A DNA stretch of 64,000 nucleotides from RGIG5681 sp034180345 (GTDB lineage Bacteria > Bacillota_I > Bacilli_A > Erysipelotrichales > Erysipelotrichaceae): the NCBI GenBank assembly GCA_034180345.1, contig JAXFOQ010000020.1, positions 1 to 64,000 of the forward strand. Direction: 5' to 3'. Positions 51,178 through 59,158 of this stretch are shown here, piece by piece; position 1 is the first letter of the stretch; each line of letters starts with the position of its first letter. The position numbers and the translations under genes were made by a program. The notes below the pieces were generated by a model. The model saw only the letters and a program-made list of their open reading frames with translations, was not told where the DNA came from and made no database searches.

Positions 51178-52488
51178 TTATACCACTATTCTTAGACCTT
51201 TAGGATATTTGTTTTTAAGACGACCATCAACCGCCTTGCCAAAACCTAATTGATAATGCTTGTAGGTAACTAAATAATAGCCCTTTAATTCGCTTGGAAT
51301 TTCAATCTCATTACCACTTAAATATATCTGATATTGTTTATCGTTCAAATTATAAACATGCTTAAATCTATCTTTTAAAATATGAGCTCGATATAGATGA
51401 TGTTCAGGGATAAAGTTTTTTTGTTTAAGAGTGCCAATAAAAATACCAGCACGAACAATATTCAAATTAATTTTAGGTAACGGTACTAACGAAAGATAGA
51501 AACGATCATTTTTTTGATATAAATAATAATCATCCAAAATTAAATGATCACTAATAAATTTTTCAACAATGCTGTTTCTGACTGTTTTCAAGTAATTAAA
51601 AGTCTTATGTTGACTTTGACCTTTTTTATGAATTAAGGATATAAATTGTCCCTCAGTGCCATCTAAAAAACAAAATCTCAAGACCTTATTATTTTCAAAA
51701 TCATCAACAATACCACGACGCTGATGATTAATATCAATATCTAATAACTCCAAATCATCATGCCTAGTTAAAAATTCCTTAACCATCAATTCGTTTTCAT
51801 AAATATTAAAAGTACAGGTACTATAAACTAAATAACCACCACTTTTAAGACATCGATAGGAATTTTCAAGTATTTCTTCCTGTCTGATAATACAACTTTT
51901 GATATTATCATCACTATATGTTTCAATTATTTCTGGCATCTTTCTAACCATACCCTCACCACTACATGGTGCATCAACCAAAACATAGTCAACCATTGAC
52001 TCCAATTCTTTAGCAACTTCCTTACTGTGATTTGAAGTCAGAATAAAATTAGAAAAACCCGAACGCTCAAAATTAGATAACTCAATTAACGAGCGTTGAT
52101 AATCATATTCATTAGCAATAAGTAAGCCCTGCTGATCCAACATATTATAAAGTTGAATTGCCTTACCACCAGGTGCACTGCACATATCTAAAACAACACT
52201 ATCTTTTTTTGGATTTAAAACTAACGGTGCAATGCCAGCACTTAATTCTTGAGGATAGACCAAGCCTAATTGATATTCATAAGTTTTACCGATATTATCA
52301 TGTTGATAGTGATACATCAGAGGATGAATATCAACTTTTTTAAGCTTAATTAAAATATCATCAACAATGTTTTTACCAAGCAATTTATTGATAAATACTG
52401 TTTTAATTGCCTCTTGGTTTAGGGATGTTTCAAAGGCTTTATATTCGTCTTTAAAATATTCCTGCATTCGTTTATAAAATAATTGCTT
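51178..52488 (-). CDS. RsmF/NOL1-NOP2-Sun rRNA m5C methyltransferase
   Basis: S-adenosylmethionine-dependent RNA cytosine-C5 methyltransferase, probably acting on 16S rRNA. The 436-aa protein has the SAM motif VLDMCSAPGGKAIQL near 98, catalytic Cys pair in DAPCSGEGMVRKMPE near 168 and STCTFNIYEN near 221, and a C-terminal domain ending GFGKAVDGRLKNKYPKGLR as in RsmF/YebU. I chose ATG 52488 (GAGG upstream), which lies inside the end of ribF; an alternative start 18 bases upstream is possible. Confidence 0.9.
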   Translation of the reverse strand, partial: KQLFYKRMQEYFKDEYKAFETSLNQEAIKTVFINKLLGKNIVDDILIKLKKVDIHPLMYHYQHDNIGKTYEYQLGLVYPQELSAGIAPLVLNPKKDSVVLDMCSAPGGKAIQLYNMLDQQGLLIANEYDYQRSLIELSNFERSGFSNFILTSNHSKEVAKELESMVDYVLVDAPCSGEGMVRKMPEIIETYSDDNIKSCIIRQEEILENSYRCLKSGGYLVYSTCTFNIYENELMVKEFLTRHDDLELLDIDINHQRRGIVDDFENNKVLRFCFLDGTEGQFISLIHKKGQSQHKTFNYLKTVRNSIVEKFISDHLILDDYYLYQKNDRFYLSLVPLPKINLNIVRAGIFIGTLKQKNFIPEHHLYRAHILKDRFKHVYNLNDKQYQIYLSGNEIEIPSELKGYYLVTYKHYQLGFGKAVDGRLKNKYPKGLRIVV

Positions 52489-53386
52489 CATTATTAATTT
52501 CCTCAATATCTTTAAGCAACTGTCTTTTTAATTCAATCAAAGAATTAAATTTTAATTCATCACGGATTCGCTTAATAAAATCAACTCTTAATTCTCTATC
52601 GTATAAATCGCCATCAAAACCAATTAAATGCACTTCAATTTTAAGAATGTCATCAGAACTTACTGTAGGATTATAACCGATATTCACAACACTCTTATAG
52701 ATGGTACCATCAATATCAACCATTGCTGCATAGACCCCATTTTTCAAATAAAATAAATTATGATCAATTTCAAGATTGGCAGTTGGAATACCGATGCTAC
52801 GACCTAATTGCCTACCTAAAACAACCTTTGAAGTAATTTGATATTGATACCCAAGTAATTTATTTACCGTTATTACATCGCCACAGGCTAAGAATTTCTT
52901 AATCAGAGTAGTTGAAATTTTTTGATTATGATAATTAATACTTGAAATTACCTCAACATCAAAGGCGTTTTCAAGACTTAAATGATTACCTAAACCATTT
53001 TTAGCATAATTAAAATCAAAACCACAGATTATCTTGGTGATTGAAAAATTATCTTTAAGTAATTGATGGAATTGTTCAACCGTTAAATTCATCATCGGTT
53101 GATTGAAATCAATGGTGATAAAATAATCAAAACCTAAGTCTTTAAGCATTGTACTTCGTTGGTTTAAGCTTTGAATTTGTTTAATCTTATTTTTTAACAC
53201 CACTTCCTTAGGGTTATTTTTAAATGATATTAATGCGCTTTTCTTATTTAATTGTTTAGCATATTCCAAAGTCTTTGTGATTAATTTACGATGACCAAGG
53301 TGTAGGCCATCAAAATATCCAATACAAGCCACAAGTTCATCATCAATCAAATTTTTACTATTAATATTAAGTTCTAAAGTAATCAA
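52472..53386 (-). CDS. ribF: Bifunctional riboflavin kinase / FAD synthetase
   Basis: Makes FMN and FAD from riboflavin. The 304-aa protein has the N-terminal adenylyltransferase domain (about 1-180) with IGYFDGLHLGHRKLI near 23 and the C-terminal flavokinase domain (about 185-304) with GRQLGRSIGIPTANLE near 191. It overlaps the truB stop by four bases, and rsmF overlaps its end, giving the compact order truB-ribF-rsmF-asp23; truB-ribF is a standard Firmicutes pair. Confidence 0.95.
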   Translation of the reverse strand: MITLELNINSKNLIDDELVACIGYFDGLHLGHRKLITKTLEYAKQLNKKSALISFKNNPKEVVLKNKIKQIQSLNQRSTMLKDLGFDYFITIDFNQPMMNLTVEQFHQLLKDNFSITKIICGFDFNYAKNGLGNHLSLENAFDVEVISSINYHNQKISTTLIKKFLACGDVITVNKLLGYQYQITSKVVLGRQLGRSIGIPTANLEIDHNLFYLKNGVYAAMVDIDGTIYKSVVNIGYNPTVSSDDILKIEVHLIGFDGDLYDRELRVDFIKRIRDELKFNSLIELKRQLLKDIEEINNEAIIL

Positions 53387-54228
53387 AATAAACCTCTTAC
53401 TGAATGATATTTACCATCACTTCCTTTTCGATATATCGCTAGGGCTTCCCTACCCTTAGAAACAAAAACCTCATCAGCTTCACAATCAAAAATTTGTGGC
53501 TTACCGCACTTAATACTAAAGTCATCATTAACATCAATATTCAGATACCGACTAGCCAATAAATCATAGGGTTCATGTTCATGGAATTGATTATTTAATA
53601 CCGATGGTAAATCATCACAATCATCAATCCTTACCCCACCAACGCTGATCCTTGTGAGGTCAGTAAGTGTTCCGATAATTCCTAAACTATTTAAAATATC
53701 ATCTGCCAGCACCCGAATATAGGTACCACTACTAACATGGGCTTTAAAAATAAATTCATCATCGGCTAAACTCAATAATTCCAAAGCATAAATTTCAATA
53801 TCACGAGGCTTAACTTCCACTTTTTGGTTTTGGCGTTGATAATCAATAAGTTTCTTACCATTCACCTTAATCGCCGATGTCATCGGTGGTAGTTGTTTTT
53901 GTTTACCGACAAAGCTTTTTAATACTGCCAACAAGTTATCTTTACTAGGCATAGTGCAAGATCTTTCTTCAATCACTTCACCATCAATATCTAGCGTATT
54001 AGTTCTAAAGCCTAATTTAACCTTAGCTATATATTCTTTATCATCACCAACTAAAAATTGATTAAGCTTACAACAACGATTAAGTAAGATAATCATCACA
54101 CCACTAGCATTGGGATCAAGGGTTCCAGTATGTCCGATAGCCTTGGTTTTAAATACTTTTCTTAATTTATAACACAGATCAAAGGAAGTAATACCCTTTG
54201 GTTTATTTACAAATAACACTTTATTCAT
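53383..54228 (-). CDS. truB: tRNA pseudouridine(55) synthase TruB
   Basis: Forms pseudouridine 55 in the T-loop of tRNAs. The 281-aa protein starts with VNKPKGITSF, has the catalytic GHTGTLDPNASG near 33 (Asp), and YIAKVKLGFRTNTLDIDGE near 65, as in the family. The ATG is seven bases after a minus-strand TATAAT (54236-54241), with TTTTCA as a -35 at 54259-54264 and no SD. The divergent gene starts only 24 bases away, so the two promoters overlap. Heads truB-ribF-rsmF-asp23. Confidence 0.95.
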   Translation of the reverse strand: MNKVLFVNKPKGITSFDLCYKLRKVFKTKAIGHTGTLDPNASGVMIILLNRCCKLNQFLVGDDKEYIAKVKLGFRTNTLDIDGEVIEERSCTMPSKDNLLAVLKSFVGKQKQLPPMTSAIKVNGKKLIDYQRQNQKVEVKPRDIEIYALELLSLADDEFIFKAHVSSGTYIRVLADDILNSLGIIGTLTDLTRISVGGVRIDDCDDLPSVLNNQFHEHEPYDLLASRYLNIDVNDDFSIKCGKPQIFDCEADEVFVSKGREALAIYRKGSDGKYHSVRGLF

Positions 54229-54235
54229 ACTAATA

Positions 54236-54243
54236 ATTATACT
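54236..54243. promoter_or_regulatory. Two opposing, overlapping -10 boxes
   Basis: Minus strand TATAAT (54236-54241, for truB) and plus strand TATACT (54238-54243, for the TtcA-like gene) share four bases. The plus-strand -35 is poor, so that promoter is less certain. Confidence 0.5.
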
Positions 54244-54251
54244 AAAATGTA

Positions 54252-55001
54252 GTGGCGATGAAAAAGATTTTAGCTAAAATAAGAAAAGCTGATGAATTAT
54301 ACAGCTTAATTGAAGATGGTGATAGAATTGCTGTTGGTATATCGGGTGGTAAAGATTCAACCCTTTTACTCTATGCTCTACACTTATATCAATACCTATG
54401 TAAGAATAGTTTAAATAAAAACTTTGAAGTCATTGGCATTCATATTGACTTAAATTTTGGTGAAGAAGATTTTAAACCTTTAATTGACCTATTTAAAAAA
54501 TGCAACATCAACTATATCAGTGAACCTAGTAAGGTTGCTGATATATTAAAAATCAATCTTAAAAATGATAAAATCCAATGTTCGCTATGTTCAAAGCTTA
54601 AAAAAGGTGCTGTAATCAAAACTGCTAAAAAATACCATTGTAATAAGGTAGCCTTTGCCCACCATGCCGATGATGCGATCGAAACATTATTTTTAAATAT
54701 GATCTACGGTGGTAAGCTTGCGACCTTCGATCCTAAAATGTATCTTACCAATAGTAAAATTACCTTTATCAGACCACTAATCAAAGTCTATGAAAATGAA
54801 ATAATAGATGCTGTTAAAAGACTTAAGCTTCCTAAATTAAAATCAGGTTGTCCTAATGATGGCTATACTAAACGCCAAGACATCAAGGAATTATTAGCTA
54901 GTATTTACCAACAATTTCCTGAAGCCAAGGATAATTTTTTATTATCACTACATAATAAAAAACAGATCAATCTTTTTGATTTAAAGAAAAATAAAGATTA
55001 A
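54252..55001 (+). CDS. TtcA-like PP-loop ATPase (tRNA thiolation family)
   Basis: A 249-aa PP-loop protein with the ATP motif GISGGKDSTLL near 29, CSLCSKLKKG (CxxC) near 114, and HHADDAIETLFLNM near 136; this is the TtcA/TtuA family, which thiolates tRNA bases, for example C32 in TtcA. The C-terminal CPNDG near 196 is the third family Cys position. Start is GTG 54252 or ATG 54258; neither has a clear SD, and a TATACT ends eight bases before the GTG. The radical SAM gene follows 14 bases later with its own -10 element. The exact tRNA target is unknown. Confidence 0.83.
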   Translation: MAMKKILAKIRKADELYSLIEDGDRIAVGISGGKDSTLLLYALHLYQYLCKNSLNKNFEVIGIHIDLNFGEEDFKPLIDLFKKCNINYISEPSKVADILKINLKNDKIQCSLCSKLKKGAVIKTAKKYHCNKVAFAHHADDAIETLFLNMIYGGKLATFDPKMYLTNSKITFIRPLIKVYENEIIDAVKRLKLPKLKSGCPNDGYTKRQDIKELLASIYQQFPEAKDNFLLSLHNKKQINLFDLKKNKD

Positions 55002-55015
55002 GCTATAATATAAAT

Positions 55016-55834
55016 ATGTTAAAAAGGCTTTATATTGAGATTACCGATCACTGCAATCTAAAATGTCCTTTTTGTATTTCTAATAGTAATAATAACTATC
55101 TAAGTCTTGAAGCTTTTAAACATATAATCAAAGAAATTAAACCCTATTGTAACTATGTCTATCTACATGTCTTGGGTGAACCGACTTCCCACCCTTACTT
55201 CGATGATTTTTTAACGATATTAGATGAAAACAATATTAATTTACAACTAGTAACCAATGGCACTTTATTAAATAAACACAAAAGATTGCTACAACATCCA
55301 TGTCTTCGCAAACTTTCAATATCCATTCATTCTGTTGATAAATTAAATATCGGAGAACAATATTTTAAGACCATCAATAACCTAATCAACAAGGTCCAAA
55401 ATACCAAATGTAATTTAGAACTAAGATTCTATGACTATCATAACTTAAATGGTGGCAGTCTTGATTATTTAAATATGTTAAAAAAACAATATAAATTAAT
55501 TGCCACCACTAAAAAAGATTCCTATAAACTATGTGATAATGTTTACATTTATATTCAAAAACTATTCAGATGGCCCAATATTAACGATGAAATAATTGGT
55601 GAAACAGGTAGTTGTCATGGTGGTAAAAATATGCTGGCAATTCTTAGCAACGGTGATGTTAGTCTATGCTGCCTAGATGCCTTTGGCCATACTAAAATCG
55701 GTAATATCCACCAAGAAAGCTTTAAAGAAATCTTGAACAATAACATCTACCTTTTACATCTAAATAATTTAAAACAACATAAATTAACCTTTGAACTATG
55801 TAAAAAATGTACTTATCGTCTAAGATTTAAATAA
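55016..55834 (+). CDS. Radical SAM protein with C-terminal Cys cluster
   Basis: A 272-aa radical SAM enzyme. The 4Fe-4S site is ITDHCNLKCPFC (CxxxCxxC, residues 8-19); LHVLGEPTSHP near 52 is the GGE-like element. The C terminus has GSCHGGKNMLAILSNGDVSL near 197, CC, then ELCKKC near 262, resembling a SPASM/twitch auxiliary cluster region. Substrate unknown; members with this layout modify peptides or act in RNA/cofactor pathways. TATAAT (55004-55009) ends exactly six bases before the ATG and no SD exists, so its own leaderless mRNA is predicted in addition to readthrough from the TtcA-like gene. Confidence 0.83.
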   Translation: MLKRLYIEITDHCNLKCPFCISNSNNNYLSLEAFKHIIKEIKPYCNYVYLHVLGEPTSHPYFDDFLTILDENNINLQLVTNGTLLNKHKRLLQHPCLRKLSISIHSVDKLNIGEQYFKTINNLINKVQNTKCNLELRFYDYHNLNGGSLDYLNMLKKQYKLIATTKKDSYKLCDNVYIYIQKLFRWPNINDEIIGETGSCHGGKNMLAILSNGDVSLCCLDAFGHTKIGNIHQESFKEILNNNIYLLHLNNLKQHKLTFELCKKCTYRLRFK

Positions 55835-56492
55835 TCTTTAAATCATTTAAAACACTGGCGCTAATCAACAATTGATCAAAGTCATTTTGATAATCCAAAT
55901 AATAGGCATCTAATTCATTAGTACCGAATATCAGAGTATAATCACCCACAATTAAAGAATCATGAAATTTATTATTTCCTTTTTGATTAAAATAATATAA
56001 TTTTTGGCTAGGATAATCACAACAATAATCATCAATACTGTCATATTTAACAGTATTGACAATAAAAATACCACCCATACTAGATCTAATACACTTAGGA
56101 CTAAAAATATCAACATCACAGTTAATTAAAATTAAATCACTAAAACCAAAGGAAGCTAGGGTTCGCATAATTGTCCCAACTTCTCCTTCATCATTTTGAT
56201 TACACAGTACATAATGACGATTACCACTCAATCTTTGAGGATATTTATTAAAAACACCGATGACATAACAATTTTCTTTGACACTTAATTTATTGATTAA
56301 TTTATCGTTATACTCATAATCAATTCCTAATTCATTTAAGGAATTAATAAACTTATTAAAGCTATTACTATTGTTGATCTTGGTACTAAGAAAGATTTTA
56401 ACCACGGCATCTAAACGATATTTAATCAATTCAATTGTAAGGGACATTCCTAAAGTATAGGTATGGTCATGATCTAAATATTCATAATTCAT
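55827..56492 (-). CDS. SpoU/TrmH-family RNA methyltransferase, shortened C terminus
   Basis: A 221-aa SpoU-family protein. It has motif I NQNDEGEVGTIMRTLASFG near 98, motif II DIFSPKCIRSSMGGIF near 127 and FGTNELD near 190, but the expected motif III (like LNVSVAxxIxLYE) is replaced by LLISASVLNDLKII at the very end, so the SAM knot seems incomplete or divergent. It converges with the radical SAM gene (eight-base overlap of the ends). Extended -10 TGTTAAAAT (hexamer 56499-56504) ends six bases before the ATG with no SD, suggesting a leaderless mRNA. Confidence 0.78.
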   Translation of the reverse strand: MNYEYLDHDHTYTLGMSLTIELIKYRLDAVVKIFLSTKINNSNSFNKFINSLNELGIDYEYNDKLINKLSVKENCYVIGVFNKYPQRLSGNRHYVLCNQNDEGEVGTIMRTLASFGFSDLILINCDVDIFSPKCIRSSMGGIFIVNTVKYDSIDDYCCDYPSQKLYYFNQKGNNKFHDSLIVGDYTLIFGTNELDAYYLDYQNDFDQLLISASVLNDLKII

Positions 56493-56506
56493 AATGGTAT
56501 TTTAAC

Positions 56507-56537
56507 ATAAAAATGCTCAAACAATTGTTTGAGCATT
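56507..56537 (-). terminator. Terminator of clpB
   Basis: AATGCTCAAACAATTGTTTGAGCATT (56512-56537 as a perfect palindrome; quoted in part: AATGCTCAAAC) is followed on the minus strand by TTTTTATG. Its T-run directly abuts the extended -10 of the next gene. Confidence 0.85.
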
Positions 56538-56540
56538 ACT

Positions 56541-59075
56541 TTATTTCATCACTTCAATTATAAACTTATCATCATATGAAATTTTTAACTTCCTGATAAA
56601 ATCATCACTTAACAATGCCTTAGCTACCAAAGTTTCAATATGCTTTTGAATATAGCGTTTCATAACACGGGCTCCATAGTTAATATCATAGCCGTTGTTG
56701 ATAATTTCTTTCATCGCCAAATCATCAATTTCTAAGCTTATTTCTTGTAATAATAAGCGTTTTTTAAGTTCGTTGATAAATTTTTCAGCAATTTGTTTGA
56801 TAACTGCTGCATCCAAGGAATTAAAGATAATAATTTCATCAATTCGATTAATAAATTCTGGTTTAAAATACTGTTTAATAATACGCTGATATTGTTCTTG
56901 TTTTAGGTCATTATTAGCTTCAAAGGCATATTCACTACCAAGATTACTGGTCATAATGATGATGGTATTTTTAAAATCAACAGTTATGCCCTTATTATCA
57001 GTAATCCGACTATCATCTAATATTTGTAATAAGATATTAAAGACATCAGGATGAGCCTTTTCAATTTCATCTAACAATACTATCGAATATGGTTTGCGCC
57101 TAACAGCTTCAGTTAATTGCCCACCTTCATCATAGCCAACATAGCCAGGAGGCGCCCCAATCAATCTTGAAACACTATGTTTTTCCATATATTCAGACAT
57201 ATCAATTCTAATAATTTTATTTTCATCATCAAATAATTGTTCAGCCAGCGCCTTAGCAACTTCAGTTTTGCCAACACCAGTAGCACCTAAAAACATAAAA
57301 CTACCAATAGGCTTTGTTTCATCAGCAATACCAGCCCTAGAACGCAGAATGGCCTCACTAATCAATCTTAAAGCCTGATCTTGACCCATAACCCTTGTTT
57401 TAAGATATTCGTTTAAATGCAGATATTTTTCCTTTTCCGATGATAACAATTTAGTTATTTCGATATGAGTCCATTTTGATACGATCTTAGCAATCATTGC
57501 CTCATCAACAATTTCACTAATCATCTTCGATTCAAAAGCCTCAAGTTCACTAATTTTATTTTTTAAATCAGGAATAACTTGGTATTGAATACGGGCAGCC
57601 TCCTCATATTCAGCCTCATTTTGAGCATTGATAAATTCAACCTTAGCCTTTTCTAATTGTTCTTTGTATTCTTTAATTTTAGCCAGTTTATTCTTTTCAT
57701 CATTCCATTTTGCATAAAGAATTTGTTTGGTTTCTTTTAACTCTGATAACTCATGATTAATATTTTCCAAGCGTTCCTTCGAACGGTGATCATTTTCTTT
57801 TTTGAGTGATACTTCTTCAATTTCCAACTGACGAATATGACGAATTAATTCATCTAATTCCAAAGGCATCGAATCAATTTGAACTCTAATACCAGCACAG
57901 GCCTCATCAATTAAATCAATAGCCTTATCAGGCAAAAAACGATCAGTGATATAACGATTTGAAAGAACGGCACTTGCGATTAGGGCTTCATCTTTAATCC
58001 GCACTCCATGATAGGTTTCAAAACGATCTTTAAGACCTCTTAAGATGGAAACCGTTTCCTCAACACTTGGTTCATCAACCATAATTTTTTGAAAACGCCT
58101 TTCTAACGCCTTATCCTTTTCAATATATTTGCGATATTCATCAAAGGTTGTTGAACCGATACACCTTAATTCACCTCGTGCTAACATCGGTTTTAAAAGA
58201 TTGGCAGCATCCATACTACCTTCAGTTTTACCAGCACCAACCAAATTATGAATTTCATCAATAAATAAAATTACTTGCCCTTCCTTTTCTTTAACCTCTT
58301 TGATTACAGCATTTAAGCGTTCTTCAAATTCACCACGATATTTAGCTCCCGCAATAAGCATTCCGATATCAAGTTCAATAAGTTCTTTATCCTTTAAACC
58401 GGATGGCACATCGCCACCAGCAATACGATGTGCCAAGCCTTCAACTATCGCTGTTTTACCAACACCAGGATCACCAATCAATACTGGATTATTCTTGGTT
58501 TTGCGTGAAATGATTTCCACCATTCGCCTAATCTCATCATCACGACCAATGACAGGATCAATTTTACCATTTTTTACTTCATCAACCATATTGCGTCCAT
58601 ACTTTTTTAAGGCGTTCATAACATTTTCAGCATTTTGTTCATTCATAATCTTTTCACCTCGACTTTCCTTTTCTTTTCTAAGTAATTCTTCTTTATTTAA
58701 ATTTAATTTCTTAATAATTTCATTTGACACATAATGACCATCAAACAAAATATTAATCAAAAAGATAAAAGTGCTTAAATAAGTATCATTATGATCAGCC
58801 ATCATTTTCAAGCTATTATTATAAGCCTTATTTAATGATGATGATAATCGAAGATCATCAGAATTTACTATCGGTAAACTAGCTAATTCCTTATTAAGAA
58901 AATTATTAATTTCATCATTATTAGTACAATTCAAGAAGTCACAAACATCACTATCTTGAAGCATAGCCCACAGCATATGAACATCAGTAATTTCAGCATG
59001 ATTCATTTTTTTAGCCTCAGTATATGCTTGATAGAAGATATGTTGTAGTTTTGAAGTCATATTATCTAAATTCAT
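56541..59075 (-). CDS. clpB: ATP-dependent chaperone ClpB
   Basis: Disaggregase that works with DnaK-DnaJ-GrpE. The 844-aa protein has the N domain (about 1-145), AAA-1 with GDPGVGKTAIVEGL near 200, the long coiled-coil middle domain (about 395-520) that marks ClpB, and AAA-2 with GATGVGKTEVAKAL near 596, plus the C-terminal subdomain. ClpB lacks the ClpP-binding loop of ClpA/X. Start is ATG 59075 (AAAGG); the first codon of the longer frame is in the leader. It follows dnaJ with a hairpin and a degenerate CIRCE between. Confidence 0.96.
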   Translation of the reverse strand: MNLDNMTSKLQHIFYQAYTEAKKMNHAEITDVHMLWAMLQDSDVCDFLNCTNNDEINNFLNKELASLPIVNSDDLRLSSSLNKAYNNSLKMMADHNDTYLSTFIFLINILFDGHYVSNEIIKKLNLNKEELLRKEKESRGEKIMNEQNAENVMNALKKYGRNMVDEVKNGKIDPVIGRDDEIRRMVEIISRKTKNNPVLIGDPGVGKTAIVEGLAHRIAGGDVPSGLKDKELIELDIGMLIAGAKYRGEFEERLNAVIKEVKEKEGQVILFIDEIHNLVGAGKTEGSMDAANLLKPMLARGELRCIGSTTFDEYRKYIEKDKALERRFQKIMVDEPSVEETVSILRGLKDRFETYHGVRIKDEALIASAVLSNRYITDRFLPDKAIDLIDEACAGIRVQIDSMPLELDELIRHIRQLEIEEVSLKKENDHRSKERLENINHELSELKETKQILYAKWNDEKNKLAKIKEYKEQLEKAKVEFINAQNEAEYEEAARIQYQVIPDLKNKISELEAFESKMISEIVDEAMIAKIVSKWTHIEITKLLSSEKEKYLHLNEYLKTRVMGQDQALRLISEAILRSRAGIADETKPIGSFMFLGATGVGKTEVAKALAEQLFDDENKIIRIDMSEYMEKHSVSRLIGAPPGYVGYDEGGQLTEAVRRKPYSIVLLDEIEKAHPDVFNILLQILDDSRITDNKGITVDFKNTIIIMTSNLGSEYAFEANNDLKQEQYQRIIKQYFKPEFINRIDEIIIFNSLDAAVIKQIAEKFINELKKRLLLQEISLEIDDLAMKEIINNGYDINYGARVMKRYIQKHIETLVAKALLSDDFIRKLKISYDDKFIIEVMK

Positions 59076-59086
59076 AATAATCCTTT

Positions 59087-59113
59087 CTAGCAATTATAAA
59101 GTTAGACTGCTAA
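59087..59113 (-). promoter_or_regulatory. Degenerate CIRCE over the clpB promoter
   Basis: Minus strand TTAGCAGTC-N9-AATTGCTAG has the exact 9-9-9 spacing of CIRCE (TTAGCACTC-N9-GAGTGCTAA). The left arm matches 8 of 9 positions, the right arm 6 of 9. A TATAAT (59093-59098) lies inside it. Confidence 0.55.
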
Positions 59114-59117
59114 TTAT

Positions 59118-59158
59118 AGTGCTTTTTTAAGTAGAAGTTTCCCTCTACTTAAAAGCAT
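59118..59158 (-). terminator. Hairpin at the end of dnaJ
   Basis: Minus strand TGCTTTTAAGTAGA pairs with TCTACTTAAAAAAGCA, with a two-base bulge; the arm overlaps the dnaJ stop (59145). No T-run follows on the minus strand, so it may only reduce readthrough into clpB. Confidence 0.5.
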
